DNA of 64,000 nt from Treponema sp. (GCA_017449265.1 JAFSJW010000080.1:1-64000); one strand, 5' to 3'; shown: positions 44,501-53,408, counted from the stretch's first letter. The notes: a model not told the origin generated them from the sequence alone. A program made the numbers and translations.

Positions 44501-45154
44501 AGGTTCTTTTAAGAATGTAATAAGGTCATGGCCGAAAGTTCCGAAATAGGGCTTTCCTTTGAAAAATCCTTTGATTTTGCTCCATGTTTTTTCATAAAGC
44601 TCGTTCTTTGAAAGGTTCGTATCGTCAAAAAGAATCTTGAACGGCTTGAATGCGGGGTTCTCGTTCGCAAGGTGCAGCATGATGAGTTCTTCCAGCGTCT
44701 GCTCGCGGTTCGTTCGCACGCGTCCTGTTTTTTTCTCCGTCATCTGCGTGTTCAAAAAGTCCTGTATGGTACATTCGCCTTTGTAAACTGCGGTTGGCGG
44801 AAACTCTTTCGTGAACTCAGTGAGAAGCTCGTCGATTTTGTCCGCTCCGAACGATGCTTGTAAATCGTCCAGCAAATCCGCGAACACATTGGGCATTTTG
44901 TGCCTTCTGTAAACATAGCACGCAAGGTGGAAAATCTCATCCAAAAGACCCATTGCGTTCAAAGTTCCGCTTGAAATTTGTGTCTGGTTCTTTGAAACAA
45001 GGTATTTATTGAATCGCTGCTCGAATTCGCGCACAGCTCGTATATTTGCAAGAATTACATTGCCGCTGGACGCAAAAAGTTGCTCTGGAAAAGAACATGC
45101 GTCTCGCACAGCTTTTGAAACATGAAATTCATTGTAAGAGTAAAGATTTTTCAA
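41556..45154 (-). CDS. GH13 alpha-amylase family glycosidase, frameshifted
   Basis: A TTG start at 45154 with ACGGAGGA seven nt upstream begins a 1200-codon reading frame broken once. The first part (to 43244) has region I ASDMVPNHTG, region II IIRFDAAMVLAKKH (nucleophile Asp) and region III LLAEAFWMMEG (acid/base Glu). It then ends in KKKRTISTDRP. The second part (from near 43270 to 41556) continues with YKYRQTVKNTINFDPQ and region IV NFMNNPDEETA. The break is at five A (plus-strand T at 43275-43279); six would restore KKEENYKYR. Long N- and C-terminal helical regions make it unlike standard amylases. It is either a mutation, a sequence error or, less likely, programmed slippage. Confidence 0.75.
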
Positions 45155-45279
45155 CTGAAATCCTCCGTCAGATTTTCGTTTTGCTATCTTCTATTCTAAC
45201 ACGAATTTCAGAGAATTGGAGATTTATTTGATGAAAAAAGTTCATAAAGCTGACAACGCCCCAGCCTCCGCAAAACACC

Positions 45280-45304
45280 GATGCTGAAACGAGTTCAGAA
45301 TGAC
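45280..45304. repeat. Dispersed 25-bp palindrome
   Basis: The core TGCTGAAACGAGTTCAGAAT is the kind of sequence also found, inverted, inside the element at 58940 (CATGCTGAACTCGTTTCGGA). It is a short imperfect palindrome in an intergenic site. Confidence 0.5.
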
Positions 45305-45314
45305 GCGGGGGCAC

Positions 45315-45342
45315 AAAAAAAGCCGCTCCGTATTGGAGCAGC
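45315..45342 (-). terminator. Terminator of the PUR-domain gene
   Basis: On the minus strand GCTGCTCC, five-nt loop, GGAGCGGC, then seven T. Confidence 0.8.
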
Positions 45343-45361
45343 CCTGCCACAGAGAAAATTG

Positions 45362-45772
45362 CTATTTGTCCCCGTCTTTTTTATCGTCAGCGCGCTTGCT
45401 TACGATGTGGACTTTCCCCGTCTTTTTTACGGGGCTTTCCGCTGGCTCTGAGCCATCTTCGTCTTTCTTGCGGTAAATTTTCTTGGCACCGTATTTGGCC
45501 TCTTTTGCGGCTTTTTTCTCAGCCCTTGCCTTTGCGCGCGCCTTCCTGTCCTTCTCGATGAATTTCAGGGAATCTTCAAGCCCTTTGAGAACATTCTGCA
45601 TATCATCGGCGAAAATTGCAATCTGATGACGGTCAAAATCGGCTCCGTCGCCTTTCTTGCTCTCAACAATCTGCAAGAAGACATCGCCCATCCTGTTTTC
45701 TTTTACATTGAAAAAATACGAGCGGTTCTCAAGTGTAACCTGTGTTGTGTAAAGTTCTCCACGAATTCCCAT
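45362..45772 (-). CDS. PUR-domain nucleic-acid-binding protein (DUF3276, BpuR-like)
   Basis: 136 residues. The N-terminal 70 residues form one PUR-alpha repeat (ELYTTQVTLENRSYFFNVKENRMGDVFLQIVES). The C-terminal half is an Arg/Lys/Ala-rich basic tail. In Borrelia the related BpuR is a dimeric DNA/RNA-binding regulator. A strong promoter (GTGACA, 17 bp, TACAAT, 45806-45834) and a GGAAGG ribosome site precede it, and a terminator follows, so it is monocistronic and probably well expressed. Confidence 0.85.
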   Translation of the reverse strand: MGIRGELYTTQVTLENRSYFFNVKENRMGDVFLQIVESKKGDGADFDRHQIAIFADDMQNVLKGLEDSLKFIEKDRKARAKARAEKKAAKEAKYGAKKIYRKKDEDGSEPAESPVKKTGKVHIVSKRADDKKDGDK

Positions 45773-45805
45773 AAAAATATCCTTCCCTATAGTAGTGATT
45801 TTTTC

Positions 45806-45834
45806 ATTGTATCATAGATTTTTTCTGTTGTCAC
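45806..45834 (-). promoter_or_regulatory. Promoter of the PUR-domain gene
   Basis: On the minus strand GTGACA (45829-45834), 17-bp spacer, TACAAT (45806-45811). Confidence 0.7.
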
Positions 45835-45864
45835 TTGCAGAATAAAAGGAATCTCAAAAATAAT

Positions 45865-45893
45865 TTGACAACGGTGGTTTTAGAGTTGATAAT
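45865..45893 (+). promoter_or_regulatory. Promoter of the DctP-like operon
   Basis: Consensus TTGACA (45865-45870), 17-bp spacer, GATAAT (45888-45893), 19 nt before the ATG. It diverges from the PUR promoter about 30 bp away. Confidence 0.75.
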
Positions 45894-45912
45894 AGAGATA
45901 TTGGAGTTTTAT

Positions 45913-46926
45913 ATGAAATCAATGAAAATTTTACATCTTTTTTTATTGTTGCTTTCTGTTTTTTTGGTTTTTGTTTCATGTAAAAAGAAAGTCGTTGAGG
46001 AAGAAAAAGAAATTACTCTTGTAATGGCAGAAGTGAATCCTGCTGAAACTATCGCTGGCCAGATGGATCAGGCATTCAAGCAGAAAGTCGAGGAGCTTTC
46101 TGGCGGAAAGATGAAAATTGACTTGCATTGTTCCGGTATACTTGGTGATGTTGATTCTGTAATGGAGCTTATGCTTAAGCCTAATTCAACGATTCATATT
46201 CACAGAATGTCCGCGGTGAACATGGCAATTTTCGGATGCAAAAAATCATCGCTGCTCTCAGTCCCGTTCACATTCTCCAGCAAGGAGCATTTCTGGAAAT
46301 TCGCAAATTCTGAGTCCGGGAAGAAAATTCTTGATGAGCCTTTGGAAAATGGGCTTGGGCTAAAAGGGCTGTTCTTTGGCGAGGAAGGTTTCAGGCATTT
46401 TTTCTCTACTAAAAAAATCGAAAAGGTGGAGGATTTTGAGGGGCTGAAAGTCAGAGGAACGAACGATGCCGCAATGCAGGGAATGCTCCGGGGGCTAAAG
46501 GCTGATTCCGTGGCCGTGAACTATGCTGATTTGTACCTGGCTCTCCAGACTGGCCGCATAAGCGTAGCGGAGCAGCCAATCGCAAACTATCTGGCGAATC
46601 ATTTCAACGAGGTTGCGCCTTACATGATTCTTGACGGACATACGCTTGGCGTAATGGAAACGATAATCACCGCTGAATGTTGGGATTCCCTTACGGAAAA
46701 GCAGCGGAACATCCTGATTGAGGCCGGAAAGTACGCCTCCGAGTTTTGCAGGAATCTTTCTCAGACTGAGGAGGACAAAGTTAAGGCGCAGCTTTTGAAA
46801 GAAGGTGCTACGATTACCGAAGTGACGGATCACGCTCCGTGGCAGGAAGCTTGCTCGGAAGTCATAAAAAACGGGGCTTCCGTTGACGAGGCTCTTTACA
46901 ATGAAATTTTGAGCTACGCAAACTAA
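45913..46926 (+). CDS. DctP-like solute-binding lipoprotein 1
   Basis: 337 residues: lipoprotein signal with lipobox VFVSC, then a TRAP-transporter DctP domain (ITLVMAEVNPAETIAGQMDQ, ...VEDFEGLKVRGTN with the substrate-carboxylate Arg, ALQTGRISVAEQPIANYL). In standard DctP the last motif is VDGxE; here it is ISVAEQP. It has a GGAG ribosome site. The second copy follows after 17 nt. No DctQ or DctM membrane genes are nearby, so it may feed a remote transporter or act as a ligand sensor for the GGDEF protein downstream. Confidence 0.8.
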   Translation: MKSMKILHLFLLLLSVFLVFVSCKKKVVEEEKEITLVMAEVNPAETIAGQMDQAFKQKVEELSGGKMKIDLHCSGILGDVDSVMELMLKPNSTIHIHRMSAVNMAIFGCKKSSLLSVPFTFSSKEHFWKFANSESGKKILDEPLENGLGLKGLFFGEEGFRHFFSTKKIEKVEDFEGLKVRGTNDAAMQGMLRGLKADSVAVNYADLYLALQTGRISVAEQPIANYLANHFNEVAPYMILDGHTLGVMETIITAECWDSLTEKQRNILIEAGKYASEFCRNLSQTEEDKVKAQLLKEGATITEVTDHAPWQEACSEVIKNGASVDEALYNEILSYAN

Positions 46927-46943
46927 TGGTTCATGGGGATTTT

Positions 46944-47951
46944 ATGATTTTTGTAAGACGCGTTTTATTTCTCTCGTTTTTTGTTGCTTCTTTGTGTTTC
47001 GTTTCTTGTACAAAAAAGGTTTCTTCTGCGGAAAGCATTACTCTCGTAATGGCTGAGGTAAACCCTGAGGGAACGATTTCTTCGCGTATGGATAAGGCTT
47101 TCCAGGAAAAAGTCGAGGAGCTTTCCCACGGAAAGATAAAAATCGATTTGCAGGTGGGCGGAATACTTGGAGATGAGTACAATATCGGGGAGCTTATGAA
47201 AAAGCCCAAAAGCTCAATCCAGCTTGAAAGAATATCCGCATTCATGCTTGCATCTGAAGGATGCCAGAAATCTTCTGTCCTTACGATTCCTTTCATGTTT
47301 TCGGGCAGGGAGCATTTCTGGAAATTCGCCAATTCTTCCTATGCGGATGAAATATTGAACGAGCCTTACGAGAAAGGTATTGGAGTAAAAGGGCTTTTCT
47401 TCGGCGAGGAAGGTTTCAGGCATTTCTTCTCAACAAAGCCTCTTTCAGGCATTGCTGATTTTAAGGGCATGAATCTGAGGATTACGCCGGATGATGTAAT
47501 GACGGGAATTGCAAAAGGTCTTCTGGCAAATCCTGTGTCCGTGAACTTCGGGGATTTGTTCATGGCGTTGCAGACGGGAAAGGTTGACGGGGCGGAGCAG
47601 CCTATCGCCAATTATCTTGCGAACCAGTTCCACAAGGTTGCGCCGTACATGATTCTTGACGGTCACACGCTGGGCGTTACGGAGGTTATCATTACTTCCG
47701 AGTGCTGGGACTCTCTTTCTGAAGAACAGCGGAATATCCTTCTTCAGGCCGGGAAATATGCGGGCGAGGTTTGCAAGAAAATTTCTCAGGAAGTTGAGGA
47801 GGAGTCAAAGAAAAAACTTGAGGCCGATGGCGTTCATTTTGCTGATGCGGGCGATTTGTCTTTGTGGAAGGAGGCTGCAAAAGAAATCATTTCAAAACAT
47901 TCCCAAGCGGAGCCAAAGCTGTACGAGTCAATTCAGAATTTGGCTTACTGA
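46944..47951 (+). CDS. DctP-like solute-binding lipoprotein 2
   Basis: 335 residues, a tandem paralogue of the previous gene with lipobox CFVSC and the usual motifs (LVMAEVNPEGTISSRMD, FKGMNLRITPDD, ALQTGKVDGAEQPIANYL). The VDGAEQP motif is standard here, unlike in copy 1. The ATG at 46944 is chosen because the signal peptide begins there; an ATG at 46926 overlaps the preceding stop. The pair probably arose by duplication and may bind different acids. Confidence 0.82.
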   Translation: MIFVRRVLFLSFFVASLCFVSCTKKVSSAESITLVMAEVNPEGTISSRMDKAFQEKVEELSHGKIKIDLQVGGILGDEYNIGELMKKPKSSIQLERISAFMLASEGCQKSSVLTIPFMFSGREHFWKFANSSYADEILNEPYEKGIGVKGLFFGEEGFRHFFSTKPLSGIADFKGMNLRITPDDVMTGIAKGLLANPVSVNFGDLFMALQTGKVDGAEQPIANYLANQFHKVAPYMILDGHTLGVTEVIITSECWDSLSEEQRNILLQAGKYAGEVCKKISQEVEEESKKKLEADGVHFADAGDLSLWKEAAKEIISKHSQAEPKLYESIQNLAY

Positions 47952-47958
47952 CCGATAT

Positions 47959-47987
47959 TTGACAGTGAAAAGATATGGTTATATAAT
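47959..47987 (+). promoter_or_regulatory. Consensus promoter of the GGDEF gene
   Basis: TTGACA (47959-47964), exact 17-bp spacer, TATAAT (47982-47987): both boxes perfect. Confidence 0.85.
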
Positions 47988-47988
47988 G

Positions 47989-48028
47989 AAGCTGTCTGGA
48001 GTTTCTATTAGACATATTCGGACAGCTT
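47989..48028 (+). other. Leader stem-loop of the GGDEF gene
   Basis: AAGCTGTC at the transcription start pairs with GACAGCTT (48021-48028), followed within ten nt by the ribosome site. It may protect the 5' end or terminate readthrough from the DctP genes. Confidence 0.5.
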
Positions 48029-48053
48029 TATTAATGTGGAGGAGTAACCAGTC

Positions 48054-49442
48054 TTGCAGGACCGTAAGAAAAAAGAGAGCGAGCGGCGTTCTACAACAGG
48101 TGTAAACATCCAGTTTCTTAATACTTTCTTCATAACAATAACGGCAATTGTTTTTTGCTTTACCCTTATCATATCTAACACTGTAAATAATCGTTTCCAC
48201 GCTGTAGAAAATGCTATCGACAAATTTATAATCTGTGAGCAGTGCTCGGAGCTTATCGAGACGAGCGCAAATTATCTTACCGATCAGGCAAGGCTTTTTG
48301 TTGTCACTCACAAAACTGATTACGCAAAGGCGTATCTTAACGAAATAAATGTGGAGAAACGCCAGCAGAAAGCCCTTGAAAAGCTCAGAACGGTCTGCTC
48401 GGAAAAAGATATTGCTATGCAAAGGCTCAAGATTGCGCTTGAGCAGGGGCAGAGCCTTATTACTATGGAACTTTACGCCATGCGCCTTGCCTACAAGGTT
48501 ATAGGAAAAGACGATATTCCGGAGCAAATCCGTTCTATTCAGATAAGAGATTTGGACGAGAATTTGCCTTTGGAGAAACTGAACGAGATTGCAATAACGA
48601 ATCTTTTCGGAGAAGGCTACCTTATTTACAAGACTAGAATCAACAATAACTGTCGCATAACGATTTCTTCTATAGAACAGCAGATAAAGGACGAGCTTAA
48701 TCTGAATTCGACTGAGCTTGGCTCTAACATAAAACGACTTCGTGTCCTCTTCCTGATTTTGCTCGTAGTGAACGCAATTCTTTTCATCTCATTCGCTTAT
48801 CTTGTTATTTTCCCGCTTGAGAAATTCAAGACATCAATCGAAAACGATGAGAAGCTCAATATCATCGGCTCTATTGAATGTAAGCACCTCGCCGAGAGCT
48901 ACAACGAAATATACGAGCTTAAGGCGCAAAACGAAAAATCGCTCCTAAAGAAAGCGGAGTATGATGGTCTTACCGGAATACTGAACCGCCGCGCCTTTGA
49001 CCAGATTTGCACCACATCAGCCGAAAAAAGGCAGCCTGTCGCTCTTCTTTTGATTGATATGGATAATTTCAAGCACATAAACGACAATTACGGTCATGCC
49101 GGCGGTGACACCGCGCTCAAAGAGCTTTCGCGCATACTCACTGAAACATTCCGAAATGAAGATTACATCGCGCGAATCGGCGGTGACGAATTTGCCGCTA
49201 TTCTCCCGAATTGTCCTGCGATTGCGGCTAATACCATAAAGGAAAAAATTGCCAGCGTGAACGAAAAGCTTGCCAACATAAAAGACAACATTAAGCCTGT
49301 TTCCGTTAGCGTCGGAGTGGCGTTCTCGGAGTGTGGTTTCAGCGAAGAGCTGTTCAAGAACGCGGACAAAGCTCTTTATGTTGTAAAGGAAAAAGGCAAG
49401 CGCGGCTGCGAAGTATACGGCACAAGTTTTGGAGCTGGCTGA
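48054..49442 (+). CDS. Membrane-bound diguanylate cyclase
   Basis: 462 residues from a TTG start with GGAGGAG nine nt upstream. A membrane helix at about 25-50 and another at about 220-245 enclose a helical periplasmic sensor region. The GGDEF domain (about 300-460) is intact: DGLTGILNRRAF, LLIDMDNFKHINDNYGH, and RIGGDEFAAIL; the RNED five residues before GGDEF is a product-inhibition I-site. It should make c-di-GMP in response to a periplasmic cue. The upstream DctP-like lipoproteins are possible ligand-binding partners. Confidence 0.9.
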   Translation: MQDRKKKESERRSTTGVNIQFLNTFFITITAIVFCFTLIISNTVNNRFHAVENAIDKFIICEQCSELIETSANYLTDQARLFVVTHKTDYAKAYLNEINVEKRQQKALEKLRTVCSEKDIAMQRLKIALEQGQSLITMELYAMRLAYKVIGKDDIPEQIRSIQIRDLDENLPLEKLNEIAITNLFGEGYLIYKTRINNNCRITISSIEQQIKDELNLNSTELGSNIKRLRVLFLILLVVNAILFISFAYLVIFPLEKFKTSIENDEKLNIIGSIECKHLAESYNEIYELKAQNEKSLLKKAEYDGLTGILNRRAFDQICTTSAEKRQPVALLLIDMDNFKHINDNYGHAGGDTALKELSRILTETFRNEDYIARIGGDEFAAILPNCPAIAANTIKEKIASVNEKLANIKDNIKPVSVSVGVAFSECGFSEELFKNADKALYVVKEKGKRGCEVYGTSFGAG

Positions 49443-49444
49443 TT

Positions 49445-49481
49445 AGACATGTTCGGAAACATCAGTTTTCCGAACATGTCT
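49445..49481. terminator. Bidirectional terminator between GGDEF and Rel genes
   Basis: AGACATGTTCGGAA (49445-49458) and its exact complement (49468-49481) form a 14-bp stem with a nine-nt loop, with TATTATTTTC on one side. Same family as 38250. Confidence 0.8.
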
Positions 49482-49482
49482 A

Positions 49483-51309
49483 TTATTTTCCTGTCCGCTT
49501 TTCCCACTCGACTTTGACCATGCGGTTTTCTATGTTCAAAATCCTTTGGAATGTAAGGCAAGTTGCTTTGTGAATCATTATTCCCTTGTTCTTGCTGGCG
49601 TATGCCACGATTAAATCGCCGGGTTTTGGCGAGCAGCAGCCTGCGAACGACACCATCATATTCTTTGTGTTCTCAACAATGACTTTCCCTGTGAACTCGG
49701 CGGCTCTTACAATCTCTTCGTTCAGTCCGTTCTTGGTTCTTGCGTGTTTGCGTTTTTCATCCTGAACTTTCCTTGACTTGTCGTTGTTCGCGGCAATGTC
49801 GGCGGCGCGCTGGGCTTCCGCGGCTTTGTCAACGAAATTGACATCGTTCGCCACGAGCCAGGAATGGATTTTCTGCCTTGCCTTGGAGGTTTTTACTACC
49901 TTGAGCTGGTTCTCTGTGGGGTGCGCCTGTGGATTCGTGATGATTTCGATAATTTGTGTGTTCAAAAGGGGCTGTATTATTGGGATTATTTTTCCGTCCG
50001 CTTTTGCGCCAACGATTTTCTCTCCAACGGCTGAATGAACATGGTACGCGAAATCAATCGCATTGCTTCCGGCTGGAAGCTGAACTACATCGCCCTTTGG
50101 TGTGAACACGAAAATCTCATCGCCAAGAATCTCGTTTTTAAGTCTGGTGAAAAAATCCGCATCTCCGAGTTGTTCGTTTTTCAGGTTCTGGAGCTGATTG
50201 AAAATGCCAAGTGAACTGACATTAACCATATCGTGGTTCATTCCTTTTTTATATAACCAGTGCGATGCAACGCCATGTTCCGCCATATTGTGCATGGTGG
50301 CAGTGCGAATCTGGATTTCAAGCGGCTTTCCTTCACAGACTACGGTTGTGTGGAGCGACTGGTAGCCGTTCGCCTTTGGCATTGCGATATAATCTTTGAA
50401 TCGCCCGTCCATAGGTTTCCACAAACCGTGCACGATACCGATTATTGTGTAGCACTCGGCGTTCGTCTTGCAGATTATTCTGAGCGCGAACAAGTCGTAA
50501 AGCTCCTCGGCGGACTTGTTTCTTTTTCGCATTTTCTGGTAAATGGAATAAAAATGCTTGGCGCGGCTCGTTATGCTTACGGAAAGCCCCGCTTTTTCGG
50601 CCTGCTTTTTGATTGCTGAGACCGCGTTTTCAAGGTAAGCCGCCCGCTCGTCTTTTTTTTGCGCCACGATAGCTTTTATCTGCTGGAAAACATCTGGGTT
50701 TGCGTATTTGAGGCTCAAATCCTCAAGCTCGCTCTTTAAGTTCTGCATTCCGAGCCTGTCCGCGAGCGGAGCCCATATGTCCATGACCTCAGCCGCTACG
50801 AGCCTCTGCTTTTTTGGTTCTATTGATTTTAGGTTCCTCATTCGGTCAAGGCGGTCAGCGAGTTTTACGAGAATGACGCGGATATCGTCAATCATCGCAA
50901 AAAGCATTTTTCGGATTGCATCGGCCTGCTGAATTGTGGAGGCATTGATTTTGAGGCTCGTTATGCGCGATGTGTCGTGGACAATTCTGGAAATTGTGTC
51001 CCCGAACAATGAGCTGACCTCTGCTTCACTCACGCTGTCAATCTCAAGCACGGCATGGAGAAGCCCGCACACAACGCAGTCTATGTCCATCTTGGCTTCA
51101 GCAAGAATTGCTGCCACGCGCATTGGGTGGAGGTAATAGGGCTTTCCGCAGGCACGCGTTCGGTCAGCGGATTTTTCTGTGATAAAAGCCCATGCCTTTT
51201 TGAATTTTTCCTTATCATCTTCCGAAAAATCCGGGAATGTTCGGAAAAAGGCCGTTATGAGAATATCAGGATTAAACTCAGAATTGTTTGTGCGAATGTC
51301 AAATTCCAT
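49483..51309 (-). CDS. RelA/SpoT-type (p)ppGpp synthetase with degenerate hydrolase site
   Basis: 608 residues. The HD hydrolase fold is present (YYLHPMRVAAILAE) but the catalytic HDxxED motif reads HAVLEID and the later ADRLHNMR reads ADRLDRMR, so the hydrolase is probably inactive. The synthetase domain is intact: DLFALRIIC, RFKDYIAMPKANGYQSLHTT, and EIQIRTATMHNMAEHGVASHW. A TGS domain follows (DEIFVFTPKGDVVQLPAG). The C-terminal zinc-finger/ACT region is short. A TATAGT box (51318-51323) lies eight nt before the ATG. Its -35 position (51341-51346) coincides with that of the divergent purE promoter. Confidence 0.88.
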   Translation of the reverse strand: MEFDIRTNNSEFNPDILITAFFRTFPDFSEDDKEKFKKAWAFITEKSADRTRACGKPYYLHPMRVAAILAEAKMDIDCVVCGLLHAVLEIDSVSEAEVSSLFGDTISRIVHDTSRITSLKINASTIQQADAIRKMLFAMIDDIRVILVKLADRLDRMRNLKSIEPKKQRLVAAEVMDIWAPLADRLGMQNLKSELEDLSLKYANPDVFQQIKAIVAQKKDERAAYLENAVSAIKKQAEKAGLSVSITSRAKHFYSIYQKMRKRNKSAEELYDLFALRIICKTNAECYTIIGIVHGLWKPMDGRFKDYIAMPKANGYQSLHTTVVCEGKPLEIQIRTATMHNMAEHGVASHWLYKKGMNHDMVNVSSLGIFNQLQNLKNEQLGDADFFTRLKNEILGDEIFVFTPKGDVVQLPAGSNAIDFAYHVHSAVGEKIVGAKADGKIIPIIQPLLNTQIIEIITNPQAHPTENQLKVVKTSKARQKIHSWLVANDVNFVDKAAEAQRAADIAANNDKSRKVQDEKRKHARTKNGLNEEIVRAAEFTGKVIVENTKNMMVSFAGCCSPKPGDLIVAYASKNKGIMIHKATCLTFQRILNIENRMVKVEWEKRTGK

Positions 51310-51340
51310 TTGGAATTACTATATCAAATTTCCAATGCAA

Positions 51341-51369
51341 TTGAAAACAAAAATCATTCGATATAAAAT
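51341..51369 (+). promoter_or_regulatory. Promoter of purE-purF
   Basis: TTGAAA (51341-51346), 17-bp spacer, TAAAAT (51364-51369). The same hexamer read on the other strand (TTTCAA) is at the -35 distance for the Rel gene, so the two promoters are back to back. Confidence 0.6.
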
Positions 51370-51403
51370 TGATTCATCTTTATTTTTTTTCAGGCGGTAC
51401 ATA

Positions 51404-51904
51404 ATGGCAAAAGTAGCTATATTTTTTGGGTCAAAATCGGACACAGAAACAATGAAAAAATCGGCGGACATACTCCGCGAATTCGGCGTTGATTTTAAGG
51501 CGTACATCATTTCGGCGCACCGCGCTGGCGCGCTTCTTTCAAAGACCGTAAAGCAGGTTGAGGCTGACGGCTGCGAAGTGATTATTGCGGGCGCGGGACT
51601 TGCGGCGGCTCTTCCGGGAGTCATAGCCGGACAGACTGTTCTTCCTGTAATCGGAGTGCCTTTGGAATGTATCAATCCTGGAAAATCGAACGGGCTTGCA
51701 GGTCTTGATTCCCTTCTTTCCATTGTGCAGATGCCTCCGCAGATTCCTGTGGCAACTGTTTCAATCGGGGGGGCAAAGAATGCGGCGTACCTTGCCGTTC
51801 AGATTCTCGCTCTCAAATATCCAGAGTATAAAGAAAAACTCCTTGCGTTCAGAAAAAAGCTCGCCGAGGATGTTGAAAAATCAGGACTTGATGTAGAGCT
51901 GTAA
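51404..51904 (+). CDS. purE: PurE, AIR carboxylase (class II-type)
   Basis: 166 residues. It has FFGSKSDTETMKKSADIL, ISAHRAGALLSK with the catalytic His and a Gly-rich IAGAGLAAALPGVIAGQT loop. PurE of Treponema denticola is an experimentally known class II enzyme that carboxylates AIR directly with CO2 and needs no PurK; no purK is seen here, which fits. A GGCGG site precedes the ATG; the frame further upstream overlaps the divergent gene. purF follows after 15 nt. Confidence 0.92.
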   Translation: MAKVAIFFGSKSDTETMKKSADILREFGVDFKAYIISAHRAGALLSKTVKQVEADGCEVIIAGAGLAAALPGVIAGQTVLPVIGVPLECINPGKSNGLAGLDSLLSIVQMPPQIPVATVSIGGAKNAAYLAVQILALKYPEYKEKLLAFRKKLAEDVEKSGLDVEL

Positions 51905-51919
51905 GCACAAGGAGCGCAT

Positions 51920-53398
51920 ATGACACAAGACGAAAAAGATTTTTTTGACCACGAAGAGGACAAACTTCGCGACGAATGTGGATTCTGCGGAATTTTCCAG
52001 AATGCACCCAAGGAAAATGAAGCTCCTTCTGACCAAAACGAGCCATATTCCACAGCCGAGTTCAATGCGGCGCAAAAAGTCTACTACGCGCTATATGCGC
52101 TCCAGCACAGGGGGCAGGACAGTGCGGGAATAGCCGTTTCCGACGGAACTGGAGTAAAAATCCACAAAGCAATGGGTGCGGTAAGCGAGGTATTCAACCC
52201 TGAGAATCTTGGGAATCTTCAAGGAAGAATCGCGCTTGGTCATGTGCGTTATGCCACAGCAGGTTCGTGTTCCATTGAGAACGCACAGCCTATGGTTCAG
52301 TCGTCAAAGCTCGGAACGATTGCCGTCGCTCACAACGGAAACCTCATAAACTACGAGCAGCTTAGGGAGATGCTTGAAGATGCGGGCTGTACTTTTCAGT
52401 CAACGAGCGACACCGAGGTTATCGTAAAGCTGATTGCCCGCGGCTACAAGAAAGGGCTTGAGCGCGCCCTTACCGATACGATTCAGATTGTGAAAGGAAG
52501 TTTCGCGCTTGGCGTTATGACTGAAAAATCTCTTATTGCCGCGCGGGATCCGAACGGAATCCGCCCTCTTTGTCTCGGAAAGACTGAAAACGGCTGGATT
52601 ATTGCAAGCGAGACTTGCGCCATAGATGCGGTGAACGGAACTTATGTGCGCGATATTCAGCCGGGCGAAATCGTCATCATAAACGATGACGGAGTTTTGA
52701 GCTTTGAGTTCGGTGAGCGCACAAGTAAGCGTACTTGCATTTTTGAATATGTTTATTTTGCCCGCCCCGACAGTATCATAGACGGAATTTCCGTGCAGCA
52801 GGCAAGGTACGCGTTCGGAGCTGCCCTTGCCCGCGAAAGCGGAGTGCCGGCCGATGTTGTAATCGGAGTGCCGGACTCAGGACTTGGAGCCGCCGTGGGC
52901 TACGCTAACGCAAGCGGAATTCCATACGCAACGGGAATCGTCAAGAACAAGTACATCGGGCGCACATTCATTGCGCCCACGCAGAAAGAACGCGAGAACA
53001 TGGTTTTCGTAAAGCTGAACGCCGTTCCGTGCGATGTTAAGGGAAAGCGCGTTGTGGTGATTGACGACTCGATTGTGCGCGGAACAACATCCAAGCGGCT
53101 TGTGCAGATTCTCCGCCGGGCTGGTGCAACGGAAGTCCACTTTAGGATTTCAAGCCCGCAAGTTAAGTTTCCGTGCTATTTCGGAATAAATACTCCTACC
53201 AGAGGCGAGCTGATTTCGGCAAAGCACACGGTGGAAGAAATAAAAGAGATGATTGGTGCAGATTCGCTCGCATTCCTGAGCGCGGACGGTATGATGGAAG
53301 CGTGCAAGGCCGTGAACCCGGATTCTTACGGATTTTGTAAGGGCTGCTTTACGGGCGAGTACCCAATCTCAGTTCCGAACCACGACAAAGAGAGTTGA
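51920..53398 (+). CDS. purF: Amidophosphoribosyltransferase PurF
   Basis: 492 residues; first step of purine synthesis. The glutaminase domain follows a 19-residue leader (propeptide-like) with Cys20 of CGFCGIF as the nucleophile; then HVRYATAGS, AHNGNLINY, and the PRTase loop VVVIDDSIVRGTTSKR. Glycine-rich TGI and SPQVKFPCYFGIN motifs are also standard. The CxxxxxxC pattern in FCKGC near the end could serve an Fe-S site as in Bacillus-type PurF. Co-transcribed with purE and closed by the terminator at 53409. Confidence 0.94.
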   Translation: MTQDEKDFFDHEEDKLRDECGFCGIFQNAPKENEAPSDQNEPYSTAEFNAAQKVYYALYALQHRGQDSAGIAVSDGTGVKIHKAMGAVSEVFNPENLGNLQGRIALGHVRYATAGSCSIENAQPMVQSSKLGTIAVAHNGNLINYEQLREMLEDAGCTFQSTSDTEVIVKLIARGYKKGLERALTDTIQIVKGSFALGVMTEKSLIAARDPNGIRPLCLGKTENGWIIASETCAIDAVNGTYVRDIQPGEIVIINDDGVLSFEFGERTSKRTCIFEYVYFARPDSIIDGISVQQARYAFGAALARESGVPADVVIGVPDSGLGAAVGYANASGIPYATGIVKNKYIGRTFIAPTQKERENMVFVKLNAVPCDVKGKRVVVIDDSIVRGTTSKRLVQILRRAGATEVHFRISSPQVKFPCYFGINTPTRGELISAKHTVEEIKEMIGADSLAFLSADGMMEACKAVNPDSYGFCKGCFTGEYPISVPNHDKES

Positions 53399-53408
53399 TT
53401 TTAAGTGG

